From: Brevibacillus sp. DP1.3A
GTDB taxonomy: Bacteria; Bacillota; Bacilli; Brevibacillales; Brevibacillaceae
Assembly (NCBI RefSeq): GCF_013284245.2
Contig: NZ_CP085876.1
Span: forward strand, 2,401,001 to 2,465,000
Length of the DNA stretch: 64,000 bases
Direction of reading: 5' to 3'
Below the pieces are notes generated by a model. The model had not been told where the DNA came from and ran no database searches. It saw only the letters and a program-made list of their open reading frames with translations. The stretch's first letter is position 1; every line of letters begins with the position of its first letter. The position numbers were made by a program, and so were the translations under genes. Below are positions 33,654-41,844 of this stretch, one piece after another.

Positions 33654-33974
33654 GTGCCTGAAGCAAGACGTATCAATAAAAGGTATACGGATGAATTTAA
33701 AGCTGAAGCAGTAAGACTGTACCTAGAGGACGGATGGAGTCCGTATCGGATTGCAGCACAGTTAGGGGTACGTAGCAAAACTCAAGTACAGGACTGGATA
33801 AAGAAGCATCAACAGAGAGAACAAGGAGAGTTGAAAGAGGGCCAACGAGGAAAGACAGCTTGGCGAAAAGGAAGACCAAAAACCAAATTTTCGAGCATCG
33901 AAGAAGAATTGGCTTACATCAAAGCGGAGAACGATTATCTAAAAAAGCGGTATCCAAATCTACACGGGGAGTGA
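33654..33974 (+). CDS. IS3-family OrfA (helix-turn-helix protein)
   Basis: 106 residues. YTDEFKAEAVRLYLEDGWSPYRIAAQLGV is the DNA-binding helix-turn-helix that recognises the IS ends; a leucine-zipper-like helix follows (SIEEELAYIKAENDYLKKRY). GTG start with GGAGGGG upstream. Alone it is expected to repress or regulate transposition; with frameshifting it forms the N-terminus of the transposase. Confidence 0.88.
   Translation: MPEARRINKRYTDEFKAEAVRLYLEDGWSPYRIAAQLGVRSKTQVQDWIKKHQQREQGELKEGQRGKTAWRKGRPKTKFSSIEEELAYIKAENDYLKKRYPNLHGE
33942..33948 (+). other. Programmed -1 frameshift site (A-AAA-AAG)
   Basis: In orfA the codons are CTA AAA AAG; slipping back one base continues in orfB as AAA AAA GCG GTA. 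This is the classic IS3 heptamer and lies before the orfA stop at 33974. Confidence 0.8.
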
Positions 33975-34834
33975 CTTTGAAAGCAGCACGTTTTTCCATC
34001 ATAGATGAGCTTCGCTCCATTCATCCACTTTCTTGGCTGCTAGAACTGGCACAGGTATCCCGTGCGGGATACTATAAGTGGCGTATATCTCGGGCGAATT
34101 CGCAAAAACGCATCGAGTCAGAACAACACGTGAAAGAACATATGATGGCCATCCATCGTCTGCATCCTTATTATGGTTATTTGCGTATGACAACTGCTCT
34201 TCGTAAAGAAGGCATGTATGTAAACCATAAACGGGTTTACCGATTGATGAAAGAACTAAACATTCGCTCAGTGATCCGTAAAAAAAGGCGGTTCTTTGGC
34301 AAGCAGTCATCGGTTGTCCAGCCAAATCGTTTAGAACGTGATTTCCATACCGATACCCCTAAAACAAAGTTAGTAACAGACATTACTTATCTGTTAGTAG
34401 GCGAGAAATATTATTATCTTTCTGCTGTTCAGGATTTGTTTAACAATGAGATTGTAGCCTGGCAGATCTCACACCGAAATGACCTGGCGTTGGTTATGCA
34501 AACTCTAGAACAGCTTCCCTTAAATAAGCTTAAAGGAACTATTCTGCACTCCGATCAGGGCTTCCAATACACCGCAAAAGTATACAATCAGAAACTGGAG
34601 CAGTATGGTCTGCTAGGCAGCCATTCTAGAAGAGGAAACTGCTTAGATAATGCTTGTATCGAATCGTTCTTTTCCCATCTAAAAACGGAAAAAATCTATC
34701 TGTACCCACCAACAAGCCAAGAAGAACTTCTGCAAGCTATCGCTGAGTACATTTTCTATTACAACCATGATCGTTTCCAAAAAAAATTTAGCGACCGCTC
34801 TCCGATTGAATACCGGAAAGCAGTCGCTGCATAA
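33948..34834 (+). CDS. IS3-family OrfB transposase catalytic part
   Basis: Frame -1 relative to orfA; open from 33860 but normally entered at the slippery site. It has the HTH_21 region (IHRLHPYYGYLRMTTALRKEG) and an integrase core with the DDE triad: Asp in VTDITYL, Asp in HSDQGFQYT and Glu in CIESFFSHLKTE. Product is the OrfAB fusion transposase, which cuts and joins the IS ends. Ends just inside the right inverted repeat. Confidence 0.88.
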
Positions 34835-34898
34835 ACAGACTTTTTATTGTTGTCTACTTGACGGGGTTATGACCAATGTGGGCAGCCTTTTTCTATGA

Positions 34899-35069
34899 TT
34901 ACATTCCTTGGGTAGGGTTGTTGTGCATATGGAACAAGGTTTGCTGGGCATAAGCATCGTCACTGTAATGGGTGATGGCATGTTTATCTCTCGCTTTGAG
35001 ACTAAGCAGCCCTGTTAATCCCCATCCGGCACCGAGTATGGCTACAATGAAGCCGATGATATAGAGCAT
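34899..35069 (-). CDS. Small membrane protein (56 residues)
   Basis: Begins MLYIIGFIVAILGAGWGLTG, a single transmembrane helix, then LLSLKARDKHAITHYSDD and a polar tail ending NNPTQGM. AAGGAGGGG lies 6 nt upstream of the ATG. The stop lies beside the former bidirectional terminator, now split from its partner arm by the IS. Not a recognised family, but the ribosome site and helix make it a sound small gene. Confidence 0.6.
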   Translation of the reverse strand: MLYIIGFIVAILGAGWGLTGLLSLKARDKHAITHYSDDAYAQQTLFHMHNNPTQGM

Positions 35070-35151
35070 CAATGTCCCCTCCTTGTATGGCTTTCCCTAT
35101 ATTTTAGCAAATAATGAAAATGAAGTAACGCAATTTTTGGTGAAAATGTGT

Positions 35152-35182
35152 TTGACATTGACGGTCCGTAAATGTGTACGAT
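35152..35182 (+). promoter_or_regulatory. MerR-type promoter with 19-bp spacer
   Basis: TTGACA (35152-35157) and TACGAT (35177-35182) are separated by 19 nt instead of 17, and the spacer holds the dyad ACG-GTC-CGT. This is the layout of promoters twisted open by MerR-family activators and implies autoregulation of the gene at 35205. Confidence 0.75.
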
Positions 35183-35204
35183 CAATTTGTCAGGAGGAAT
35201 GAAC

Positions 35205-35963
35205 ATGGAATATACGGTGCAAAAGCTAGGACTCCTGGCGAGTGTCAGCACCCGGACGCTCCGATACTACGATGAAATTGACCTTCTCAAGCCGGCGAGA
35301 ATCAATTCGTCAGGGTATCGCATTTACGGACAGCAAGAGGTGGATCGATTGCAGCAAATCCTTTTTTACCGCGAGCTGGGGGTGAGCTTGGAGGAGATCA
35401 AGGAGATCCTGGATTCACCAACCTTTGATGCTGAACGGGCACTGCGGGAGCACCGCGAGAAGCTCCTGGAAAGGCGAGCGCAATTGGATGCATTAATTGC
35501 GAATGTCGATTTGACATTGGCACAAAGAGAGGGGACAAGTACGATGACGGACAAACAGAAATTCGAAGGCTTCAAACAAAAAATGATTGATGAGAATGAA
35601 GATAAGTACGGGGCAGAAATTCGAGCGAAATACGGAAATGAACAAATCGAAAAATCGAATCAGAAGGTCAAAGGCATGTCAGAAGACCAGTATGTCGCGC
35701 TGGAGAAATTGAACGAAGAGCTGCATGAGACGTTGGCGCAGGCTTTTTCGACAGGAGATCCTGCTCATGAATTGGCGCAAAAAGCAGCTGATCTTCACCG
35801 TCAATGGCTGAGCTTTTATTGGGACAGCTACAGTAAGGAAGCGCACGCAGGTGTGGCCCAGATGTATGTCGATGACCCGCGCTTCACGGCTTACTATGAC
35901 AAGGAGCAGCCTGGTGTTGCAGAGTTTCTCCGAGAGGCAGTGGTCATTTATACGAGCAAGTAA
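35205..35963 (+). CDS. MerR-family regulator with TipAS drug-binding domain (Mta/TipAL type)
   Basis: 252 residues. The N-terminal MerR helix-turn-helix (VQKLGLLASVSTRTLRYYDEIDLLKPARI), dimer coil (~75-115) and C-terminal TipAS domain (from ~125: FEGFKQKMIDENEDKYGAEIRAKYG... LSFYWDSYSKEAHAGVAQMYVDDPRF) match Mta/TipAL multidrug sensors. It likely activates its own promoter and efflux genes on binding hydrophobic compounds. ATG 35205 has AGGAGG 7 nt upstream. No exporter gene adjoins it. Confidence 0.9.
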   Translation: MEYTVQKLGLLASVSTRTLRYYDEIDLLKPARINSSGYRIYGQQEVDRLQQILFYRELGVSLEEIKEILDSPTFDAERALREHREKLLERRAQLDALIANVDLTLAQREGTSTMTDKQKFEGFKQKMIDENEDKYGAEIRAKYGNEQIEKSNQKVKGMSEDQYVALEKLNEELHETLAQAFSTGDPAHELAQKAADLHRQWLSFYWDSYSKEAHAGVAQMYVDDPRFTAYYDKEQPGVAEFLREAVVIYTSK

Positions 35964-35976
35964 AGAGGTTTCAAAA

Positions 35977-36010
35977 AAAGAAGCTGCGAGCAAGGCAGCT
36001 TCTTTGCGTT
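35977..36010. terminator. Bidirectional terminator
   Basis: AAGAAGCTGC pairs with GCAGCTTCTT. The minus-strand side ends in a run of seven T, the plus side in TGCGTTTT. Shared by the MerR gene and the PNPOx-like gene. Confidence 0.8.
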
Positions 36011-36016
36011 TTACGC

Positions 36017-36595
36017 TTAGTTATCCCCACCTACTGCGGGAAAAAGCTTTTGTCCCAATGGTGTTGGCAATCCATCCATGCTTACTACATTGTTTTCCTT
36101 TTGATAATCAAGCAGTTCCTCCTCGTCTTTAGCCAAAGTCCATTTCTGAAGGGTGTCGCGTTCTTTTGAATAGGAATAAAAGGGGATAGCCCAGCCGCAA
36201 GAAGTCTTTACTTCCTGTACGTTTACGGTAATGATTTGACGAGCACCGGGCAGAAGCGGGAAATCTTTTACGAGCTCATCCCACCGAGGCGAATCTGGGA
36301 GAATAACCGTTCCTTTGCCGAATAGGCGCATGATGAGAGGGGGGCCTTCAAATGCACAAAACATGAGAGTAATCCTGCCATTTTCCTGTAGATGTGCACT
36401 GGTTTCATTTCCGCTTCCAGTCAGGTCTAAATAGGCGACCTCCGTAGGTGATATGATGCGAAAAGAATCGTACCCTTTCGGTGAAAGATTCACGTGACCA
36501 TCTGTATCCAAAGGAGCAGAGGCAACAAAGAACATCCGTTGCTTCTTGATAAACTTCTCATGCTCAGGTCGTAACTCAGAAAAAAGCTGACCCAT
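36017..36595 (-). CDS. Pyridoxamine 5'-phosphate oxidase-like flavin-binding protein
   Basis: 192 residues of the split-barrel PNPOx-like family: FFVASAPLDTDGHVNLSPKGYDSFRI, VAYLDLTGSGNETSAHLQENGRITLMF and a C-terminal helix with WTLAKDEEELLDYQKENNVVSMDGLPTP. Members bind FMN, heme or F420; true PdxH activity is unlikely. ATG 36595 has GGAGGGG 6 nt upstream (frame opens at 36610). Confidence 0.85.
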   Translation of the reverse strand: MGQLFSELRPEHEKFIKKQRMFFVASAPLDTDGHVNLSPKGYDSFRIISPTEVAYLDLTGSGNETSAHLQENGRITLMFCAFEGPPLIMRLFGKGTVILPDSPRWDELVKDFPLLPGARQIITVNVQEVKTSCGWAIPFYSYSKERDTLQKWTLAKDEEELLDYQKENNVVSMDGLPTPLGQKLFPAVGGDN

Positions 36596-36751
36596 TTTGC
36601 ACCCCTCCAAGTAATGAAATTGTTTTTGCTACCCTCATATTACGATAAAAATATGAAGAATTTGTGTTGTTTTTCCCAGTGCGTCCAAAATAGGTGATAA
36701 AGTGTAAATATTCTCGCAACAAAATAACTTTTGAAAAGGAGGAGCATTTAC

Positions 36752-37696
36752 ATGCAATCATCACCGCCAATTTACTTAGGGGAACGCATCCATTTAATAG
36801 ACGGTTTCGATATGGGCTGGGCGGAACGTACGGGGACATATGTGATCGCGGAAGAGGAGCTCACATTGGTCGAAACAGGGCCAAGCCCCTCCGTCCCATA
36901 CATCAAGGCCGGTCTCGCCAAGCTCGGTTATACGCCGGAACAAGTAAAATACATCATCGTGACGCATATTCACTTGGATCATGCAGGAGGAGTAGGACTG
37001 TTTCTGAAGGATTGTCCGAACGCAAAGGTCGTCGTCCACCCGAAAGGTGCACGTCATCTCGTTGATCCGAGCCGGCTGATCGCAGGGGCGAGAGCGGTGT
37101 ATCATGATGATTTTGATCGATTGTTTGATCCGATTGAGGCAGTTCTCGAGGAGCGGATTTTGATTCGCGGGGACGGAGATACACTAAAGATCGGGGAGAA
37201 TTGCGTATTGGAGTTTCTGGATTCCCCAGGTCACGCCAATCATCACTTCAGCATCTACGATCCAGTAAGCCGCGGCATGTTCACAGGTGATACCGCAGGT
37301 GTACTCTATCCACAGCTTAAAAAGGATGGCATACACCTCGTGCTACCATCTACTTCGCCGAATCAGTTTGACCCGGATGCCATGTTAGCGTCTCTAAGCC
37401 GTTTTGAAGCGCGTAAGCTAAGTCGAATTTACTTTGGTCATTTTGGGATGTCAGAGCAGGTTGACGACGTGTACCGCCAAATACGTGAGTGGCTCCCCGT
37501 GTTTGTGGCGGAAGGAGAATCAACGCTTGCTGTTGGACAAACCTATGACGAGCTGTCTCGTAAGTTATTGGGACGAGTCTCGGATTATCTACAGTCACAA
37601 GGAATCAGTGGTGACCACGAAGTTTTCGAGGTACTCAAGCTCGATTTACAAGTATGCTCCATGGGCATTCTAGATTATTTGCACAAACGAGGGTAA
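36752..37696 (+). CDS. MBL-fold metallo-hydrolase
   Basis: 314 residues. The binuclear metal site THIHLDHAGG (around residue 70) is intact; further ligands are the His in SPGHANHH and the Asp in FTGDTAG, with FGHFGMS near 230. A 70-residue C-terminal helical extension follows the hydrolase fold. Substrate unknown (glyoxalase II- or lactonase-like). ATG 36752 has AAGGAGG upstream; the frame opens at 36731. Confidence 0.87.
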   Translation: MQSSPPIYLGERIHLIDGFDMGWAERTGTYVIAEEELTLVETGPSPSVPYIKAGLAKLGYTPEQVKYIIVTHIHLDHAGGVGLFLKDCPNAKVVVHPKGARHLVDPSRLIAGARAVYHDDFDRLFDPIEAVLEERILIRGDGDTLKIGENCVLEFLDSPGHANHHFSIYDPVSRGMFTGDTAGVLYPQLKKDGIHLVLPSTSPNQFDPDAMLASLSRFEARKLSRIYFGHFGMSEQVDDVYRQIREWLPVFVAEGESTLAVGQTYDELSRKLLGRVSDYLQSQGISGDHEVFEVLKLDLQVCSMGILDYLHKRG

Positions 37697-37720
37697 TAGC
37701 CTCCAAAAAGCTTTACATTT

Positions 37721-37747
37721 GCCTGAACTTTTTGTTCAGGCGTTTTT
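37721..37747 (+). terminator. Terminator after the MBL gene
   Basis: GCCTGAAC and GTTCAGGC enclose TTTTT and are followed by GTTTTT. Confidence 0.85.
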
Positions 37748-37863
37748 CATTTTTAGGAGGCAAGAAAGTATTGGCTTATGTGTTTGTCATTCTTTTTTCA
37801 TCCAAGGAATGCTATGATGTAGGATGAGTCATGGACTGTGACAATTTCAAACGTAACAACAAA

Positions 37864-38107
37864 TAGGTGCCTCGTCTTTTTAACAAAAAGATCGGGTGAA
37901 AAGGGAAGTCGGTGAAAATCCGACGCGGTCCCGCCACTGTAAATCGGCTCGTTCCTCAGCCGTAAGCCAGGAGACCTGCCTGTTTGTTTTAGTGCCTGTT
38001 GCCTTCGCGGAAAGGATCGGCCTATTTCAGGAAGCAGACCATCCTGTCTGTTTGCCCTGAGGTGCCGACCCTTTGATTTCCGAATGGAAGCAAGGGTCGA
38101 TTTTTTT
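37864..38107 (+). promoter_or_regulatory. Cobalamin riboswitch with terminator platform
   Basis: Conserved elements in order: GGTGCC (37866), GGTGAAAAGGGAA (37895), GGTGAAAATCCGACGCGGTC, CCGCCACTGTAA and the B12 box AGCCAGGAGACCTGCC (37965-37980). Downstream, CGACCCTT (38066) pairs with AAGGGTCG (38092-38099) and is followed by seven T, giving an intrinsic terminator. Adenosylcobalamin or a related corrinoid binding should stop transcription of the B12 uptake operon. Confidence 0.95.
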
Positions 38108-38153
38108 ATTGGAAGGTACAGTCAATTAGACATGCAGAAAGGAAGTTCTACAT

Positions 38154-39149
38154 ATGAAACGTTCATTGCGATTCATGATCCCACTACTAGTTGCGGCGAG
38201 CCTCGCAGGTTGTGCGGGTAACGATAACAGCCAGCCAGCACCAGGTGGACAAACAAGTGCACCGCAGACAGCACCGCAAGAGAATGCGGCCGAGCAGCCT
38301 GCAAAACAAACAACGTATCCATTGACAGTCACGGATGCGACAGGAAAAGAAGTAACCTTTGCAAAAGCTCCTGAGCGAATCGTCTCAACATCACCTGCCG
38401 AGACAGAGATTTTGTTCGCATTAGGCTTGGAAGATCGGATCGTAGCTGTCTCAGACTATGATGATTATCCAGATGCGGCGAAGGCAAAGCCGAAAATTGG
38501 CGGAGTCGTCAAACCAAATGAAGAAGCCATTCTCGCTCAAACACCGGATATGGTCGTTGGTGGGATTTCGATGGAAAAGCCAGTGGCTGACAAGCTCAAA
38601 TCTCTCGGAATGCCAGTCTATATTACCCATCCGACAAAGATGGACGACATCCTAAACAATGTTTTGGCGATGGGCGTTATCACAAATACACAAGAACAAG
38701 CTGAAAAAGTCGTCGAACAAATGAAGAAAGACATCGCCTACGTTCAAGAAGCAGTGAAAAATGTAAAACCAGAAGAGAAGAAAAAGGTATACCTGGAATT
38801 TTCCCCAGGCTGGACAGTCGGAAAAGGCGAATTCATGGACGAACTCATCACGCTGGCTGGGGCGACAAACATTGCCTCCGACACCGAAGGATGGAATCCG
38901 ATCAGTGAAGAAAAGATTTTGCAAAACGACCCAGACGTCATTTTGTATGCGAGCGGAATTACCGATGAAAAGACTGGCGTCAAGCTGGAGGATATGATCG
39001 CGAATCGCAATGGCTGGGATAAAATGAAGGCGATCCGTGAAAAACAAATCTTTGGCATGGACCAAAATATTTTGTCCCGTCCTGGTCCGCGTATTACACA
39101 AGGCTTGATCGAAGTAGCCAAGGCGATTTACCCTGACTTGGTGAAATAA
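38154..39149 (+). CDS. btuF: Vitamin B12 ABC transporter substrate-binding lipoprotein
   Basis: 331 residues. Lipoprotein signal with lipobox LAGC (Cys20), then a Gln/Pro/Ala-rich linker (QPAPGGQTSAPQTAPQ) and a BtuF-like fold: RIVSTSPAETEILFALGLEDRIVAVSDYDDYP and LSRPGPRITQGLIEVAKAIYP. It captures cobalamin outside the membrane. First gene after the riboswitch; ends one nucleotide before btuC. Specificity rests on the riboswitch and cobU. Confidence 0.92.
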   Translation: MKRSLRFMIPLLVAASLAGCAGNDNSQPAPGGQTSAPQTAPQENAAEQPAKQTTYPLTVTDATGKEVTFAKAPERIVSTSPAETEILFALGLEDRIVAVSDYDDYPDAAKAKPKIGGVVKPNEEAILAQTPDMVVGGISMEKPVADKLKSLGMPVYITHPTKMDDILNNVLAMGVITNTQEQAEKVVEQMKKDIAYVQEAVKNVKPEEKKKVYLEFSPGWTVGKGEFMDELITLAGATNIASDTEGWNPISEEKILQNDPDVILYASGITDEKTGVKLEDMIANRNGWDKMKAIREKQIFGMDQNILSRPGPRITQGLIEVAKAIYPDLVK

Positions 39150-39150
39150 A

Positions 39151-40188
39151 ATGAAGAAACGATTGTTCATATGGGGAGGAGTCAGCTGTCTCGTCCTTCT
39201 GGCATCAATAGTCATCAGCATCTCGATGGGGGCGGCACATCTCCCCATTTCGCAAGTATGGCTCATCCTGCTCCATCAAATCCCGGGCTTGTCTGAGTGG
39301 ATCACCGTAACGTGGCCGGAGTCATCTGAGCAAATTGTCATGAAGGTTCGTTTTCCACGCGTTGTATTGGCTGTCTTAATTGGAGCCTGCTTGTCACTTG
39401 CGGGAGCTGGCTTTCAGGGAGTTTTGCGCAATCCGCTCGCCGATCCGTTTACGATGGGCGTGGCATCCGGTTCTGCTGTCGGAGCAGCCTTCTTGATCCT
39501 TTTTGGCTTGCAAATCAGCTTTTTGGGTGCATGGAGCACGCCTGTCGTCGCTTTTCTTACAGGACTCCTCAGTCTATGGATCGTCCTCGGACTCGCGAGC
39601 ACGCAAGGAAAGCTGCAAACGGAGACCCTGATTTTGTCTGGTGTCGTGGTGCAGGCTTTTCTTGGCTCGCTCGTTTCCTTTATGGTGTCGCTATCTGACC
39701 AGACCGTGAATGAGATCGTGTTCTGGCTTATGGGAAGCCTATCATTTCGGGGCTGGGCCTTTACGTACGTCTTGATTCCATACTTGGTCATAGGTGGAAT
39801 GGTACTTGTGAGCTATGCGCGTTCCTTGAACCTGTTTGCGTTAGGGGAGCGGCAGGCTGCGCATCTCGGCGTTCATGTGGATCGAACGAAGCTGGTGGTT
39901 CTAGTCGTCTCGACTCTCCTAACTGCAGCGGCGGTTTCTATCGCGGGAATTATCGGGTTCGTTGGCCTGGTGGTACCGCATCTCGTCCGATTGCTGGTTG
40001 GTCCTGACCATCGTATTTTACTTCCGATGGCTGCGATCTGCGGGGGTATTTATGTGCTGTGGGCCGACACTCTTGCTAGAATGCTGCTGAGTCCAACGGA
40101 AATCCCGCTCGGTGTCGTGACAGCATTTCTGGGAGCACCGTTTTTCGCCTATTTATTGAAGCAAAATAAACGCTTTAGGAAGAGGTAA
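39151..40188 (+). CDS. btuC: Vitamin B12 ABC transporter permease
   Basis: 345-residue FecCD/BtuC-type permease with about ten helices. KVRFPRVVLAVLIGACLSLAGAGFQGVLRNPLADPFTMGVASGSA and GIIGFVGLVVPHLVRLLVGPDHR are the family signatures. ATG starts at 39151, TAA-A-ATG from the btuF stop, so translation is coupled. Forms the channel of the importer with the next gene's ATPase. Confidence 0.92.
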   Translation: MKKRLFIWGGVSCLVLLASIVISISMGAAHLPISQVWLILLHQIPGLSEWITVTWPESSEQIVMKVRFPRVVLAVLIGACLSLAGAGFQGVLRNPLADPFTMGVASGSAVGAAFLILFGLQISFLGAWSTPVVAFLTGLLSLWIVLGLASTQGKLQTETLILSGVVVQAFLGSLVSFMVSLSDQTVNEIVFWLMGSLSFRGWAFTYVLIPYLVIGGMVLVSYARSLNLFALGERQAAHLGVHVDRTKLVVLVVSTLLTAAAVSIAGIIGFVGLVVPHLVRLLVGPDHRILLPMAAICGGIYVLWADTLARMLLSPTEIPLGVVTAFLGAPFFAYLLKQNKRFRKR

Positions 40189-40196
40189 CGTTAGCA

Positions 40197-40973
40197 ATGA
40201 TCAATGTGCGCAACTTGCAAAAATCGTATCAGGATACGCCTGTTTTGCACGGCATCGATTTTTGCGTGGACAAGGGAGAATTTTTTGGCATCATCGGACC
40301 GAATGGAAGCGGTAAATCCACCTTGCTGAAAATGATTTCAGGTGTCATCAAGGCAGATGCAGGAGACATTTTAATTCAAGAGAAAAAGCTTCATTCCTAT
40401 CCACGCAAAGAGCTTGCCAAAATACTGGCTGTTTTGGAGCAAGAGGGCCTGCCGCCAGTCGGCTTTCGTGTCCGAGAGGTGTTGGAGATGGGGCGCTTTC
40501 CTTACCAAAATTGGCTGGGGGAAGAGAAGCAGGATGTCGCATCGCTCATTGATGAAGTCGTACAGATGCTCGGTCTTGACCATTTGGAAGAGCGCACACT
40601 GGATCAGTTGAGTGGTGGGGAAAAGCAGCGCGTAGCTTTGGGGAAGGCATTGATCCAAAGACCTCAGGTGCTGTTGCTCGATGAACCCACGACTTACCTC
40701 GATATCGGGTACCAGATTCAACTCATGGACATCGTGCGAAAATGGCAAAAGACGACGCAGGTGACGGTCATTGCTGTGCTGCACGATCTGAATCTGGCCT
40801 CCCTATACTGCGATCGTATTTTGATGCTGCATAAAGGAAAGCAGATAAGCGTCGGCGCACCAAAAGACATCTTGCAAAGTGACAGAATTGAGGCTGTATA
40901 CGGAACCAGACCGATTGTCATGGAGCATCCTGTCCATCATTTGCCGCAAATTATTTTGCAGTCGCAAGTATAA
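40197..40973 (+). CDS. btuD: Vitamin B12 ABC transporter ATPase
   Basis: 258 residues, complete ABC ATPase: Walker A GPNGSGKST, Q-loop near LEQEG, signature LSGGEKQR, Walker B VLLLDEPTTYLDIG, and H-loop VLHDLN. Drives the BtuC permease from the cytosolic side. GAGG precedes the ATG, 8 nt after btuC. Confidence 0.94.
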   Translation: MINVRNLQKSYQDTPVLHGIDFCVDKGEFFGIIGPNGSGKSTLLKMISGVIKADAGDILIQEKKLHSYPRKELAKILAVLEQEGLPPVGFRVREVLEMGRFPYQNWLGEEKQDVASLIDEVVQMLGLDHLEERTLDQLSGGEKQRVALGKALIQRPQVLLLDEPTTYLDIGYQIQLMDIVRKWQKTTQVTVIAVLHDLNLASLYCDRILMLHKGKQISVGAPKDILQSDRIEAVYGTRPIVMEHPVHHLPQIILQSQV

Positions 40974-41000
40974 GAGGTTGTTTAAGGAGAAGGAAGAAGC

Positions 41001-41567
41001 ATGATCGTACTCATTACAGGCGGAGCACGCAGCGGAAAAAGCACGTTTGCCGAAAAATATGCGGCTCATTTGGGCTCCTCGGGTGTTTACATCGCGACCG
41101 CACCAATCACTGATGAGGAAATGGAAGAGCGGATCCTTCACCACCGAGACCGCCGCTTGCAGTCCAACTTTCCTTGGCAAACGATTGAGGAGCCGTACGC
41201 ATTGACAGAGTGGCTCGCGAAGCTGGGAGCACAAAAGGACATACAAGAACAGCAGACAGTGATTTTGGTTGATTGCTTGATCCTTTGGGTGTCCAATTGG
41301 CTGCTGCATGATGGAGAGGAGCAACCGTTTGAGCAAGTGCTCCAGCAGGTTGATAGGCTGGTAAACAAGCTAAAAGACTACCCAGGGACGGTTTTGCTGG
41401 TGACAAACGAAGTAGGCGACGGACTCGTCCCACAACATCCGTTGGGCCGTAAGTTCCGTGACTTAGCGGGCTTGATGAATCAACGTGTGGCAGCTGTGGC
41501 CGATCAAGTTTTTCTTGTCACAGCAGGGATTCCGGTGGAGCTAAAAGGACAAGCTTTCCGATTTTAA
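41001..41567 (+). CDS. cobU: Adenosylcobinamide kinase / adenosylcobinamide-phosphate guanylyltransferase
   Basis: 188 residues. P-loop GGARSGKST at the N-terminus, then YIATAPITDEEMEERILHHRDRR (the His that becomes guanylylated lies in this HHR region) and LVDCLILWVSNWL; TNEVGDGLVPQHPLGRKFRDLAG is diagnostic. It phosphorylates and GMP-activates cobinamide for B12 assembly, allowing salvage of imported precursors. AAGGAGAAGGAAG lies upstream. Last gene of the riboswitch-controlled operon; a strong terminator follows. Confidence 0.94.
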   Translation: MIVLITGGARSGKSTFAEKYAAHLGSSGVYIATAPITDEEMEERILHHRDRRLQSNFPWQTIEEPYALTEWLAKLGAQKDIQEQQTVILVDCLILWVSNWLLHDGEEQPFEQVLQQVDRLVNKLKDYPGTVLLVTNEVGDGLVPQHPLGRKFRDLAGLMNQRVAAVADQVFLVTAGIPVELKGQAFRF

Positions 41568-41570
41568 CTC

Positions 41571-41610
41571 GGTGAAAAGACGCTTTCGAGTCGTCTTTTC
41601 ACCTTTTTTA
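41571..41610 (+). terminator. Terminator of the btu-cobU operon
   Basis: GGTGAAAAGACG (41571-41582) pairs perfectly with CGTCTTTTCACC (41592-41603), followed by TTTTTT. Confidence 0.93.
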
Positions 41611-41616
41611 TGATAT

Positions 41617-41844
41617 AATACAAGAAAAGCCATGGAAGGGATCAGGATACCATGCGTCCCCATAGGACGATCTGGAAACGTTTTGACCTCTCCTACATCT
41701 AGCTTCGTAGTAGTCGATCGTCACTGAAGACGACTAATCTACTACGAAAGCGGGGCCTTTGTATGAGTAGCGACTTATACTTTCGATGTTCCTCGGTAGT
41801 CGGTTGGTCGTCTGTGCCTAAACCGACAAAAATGCGAGGAAACC
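41617..41844 (+). promoter_or_regulatory. Structured leader with alternative folds before the YczE-like gene
   Basis: A TATAAT at ~41623 starts a ~205-nt leader. Visible stems: GTCC/GGAC (41657-41669); TTCGTAGTAG (41704-41713) with CTACTACGAA (41739-41748), reinforced by CGTC/GACG; GTATGAGT/ACTTATAC (41761-41780); CCTCG (41791-41795) with CGAGG (41835-41839) plus TCGGTT/AACCGA (41800-41805, 41821-41826), which buries the AGG ribosome site. Strand 41729-41745 can instead pair with 41796-41812 at 16 of 17 positions (two G-U), freeing the ribosome site. This is the logic of a riboswitch or protein-controlled leader; it matches no class I know. Confidence 0.65.

Larger units (their letters stand above)
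33571..34875 (+). mobile_element. Intact IS3-family insertion sequence (1305 bp)
   Basis: Ends are imperfect inverted repeats beginning TGGTATTATCCCC (left) and TGGTCATAACCCC (right, complement), continuing to a shared AAAAAGTCTG. A 3-bp ATG direct repeat flanks the element (33568-33570, 34876-34878). It holds two overlapping frames, orfA and orfB, joined by an A-AAA-AAG slippery site. Both are uninterrupted, so it may still be mobile. The name of the IS cannot be given without a database search. Confidence 0.92.
33551..34892. terminator. Terminator split by IS insertion
   Basis: GGCTGCCCA (33551-33559) and TGGGCAGCC (34879-34887) with following TTTTT are the two arms of one perfect 9-bp stem. 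Removing the IS and one ATG copy restores an 11-nt loop. Before insertion it served ppaC (+) and the small gene at 34899-35069 (-). Confidence 0.85.

Noticed and set aside
37861..38150. CRISPR or tandem-repeat reading of the repeated GGTGAAAA motifs
   Set aside because: The repeated motifs are conserved parts of the cobalamin riboswitch core.
41000..41567. Reading the P-loop protein as a general shikimate-type kinase
   Set aside because: The HHR segment, the TNEVGDGLVP motif and the riboswitch-controlled context point clearly to CobU.
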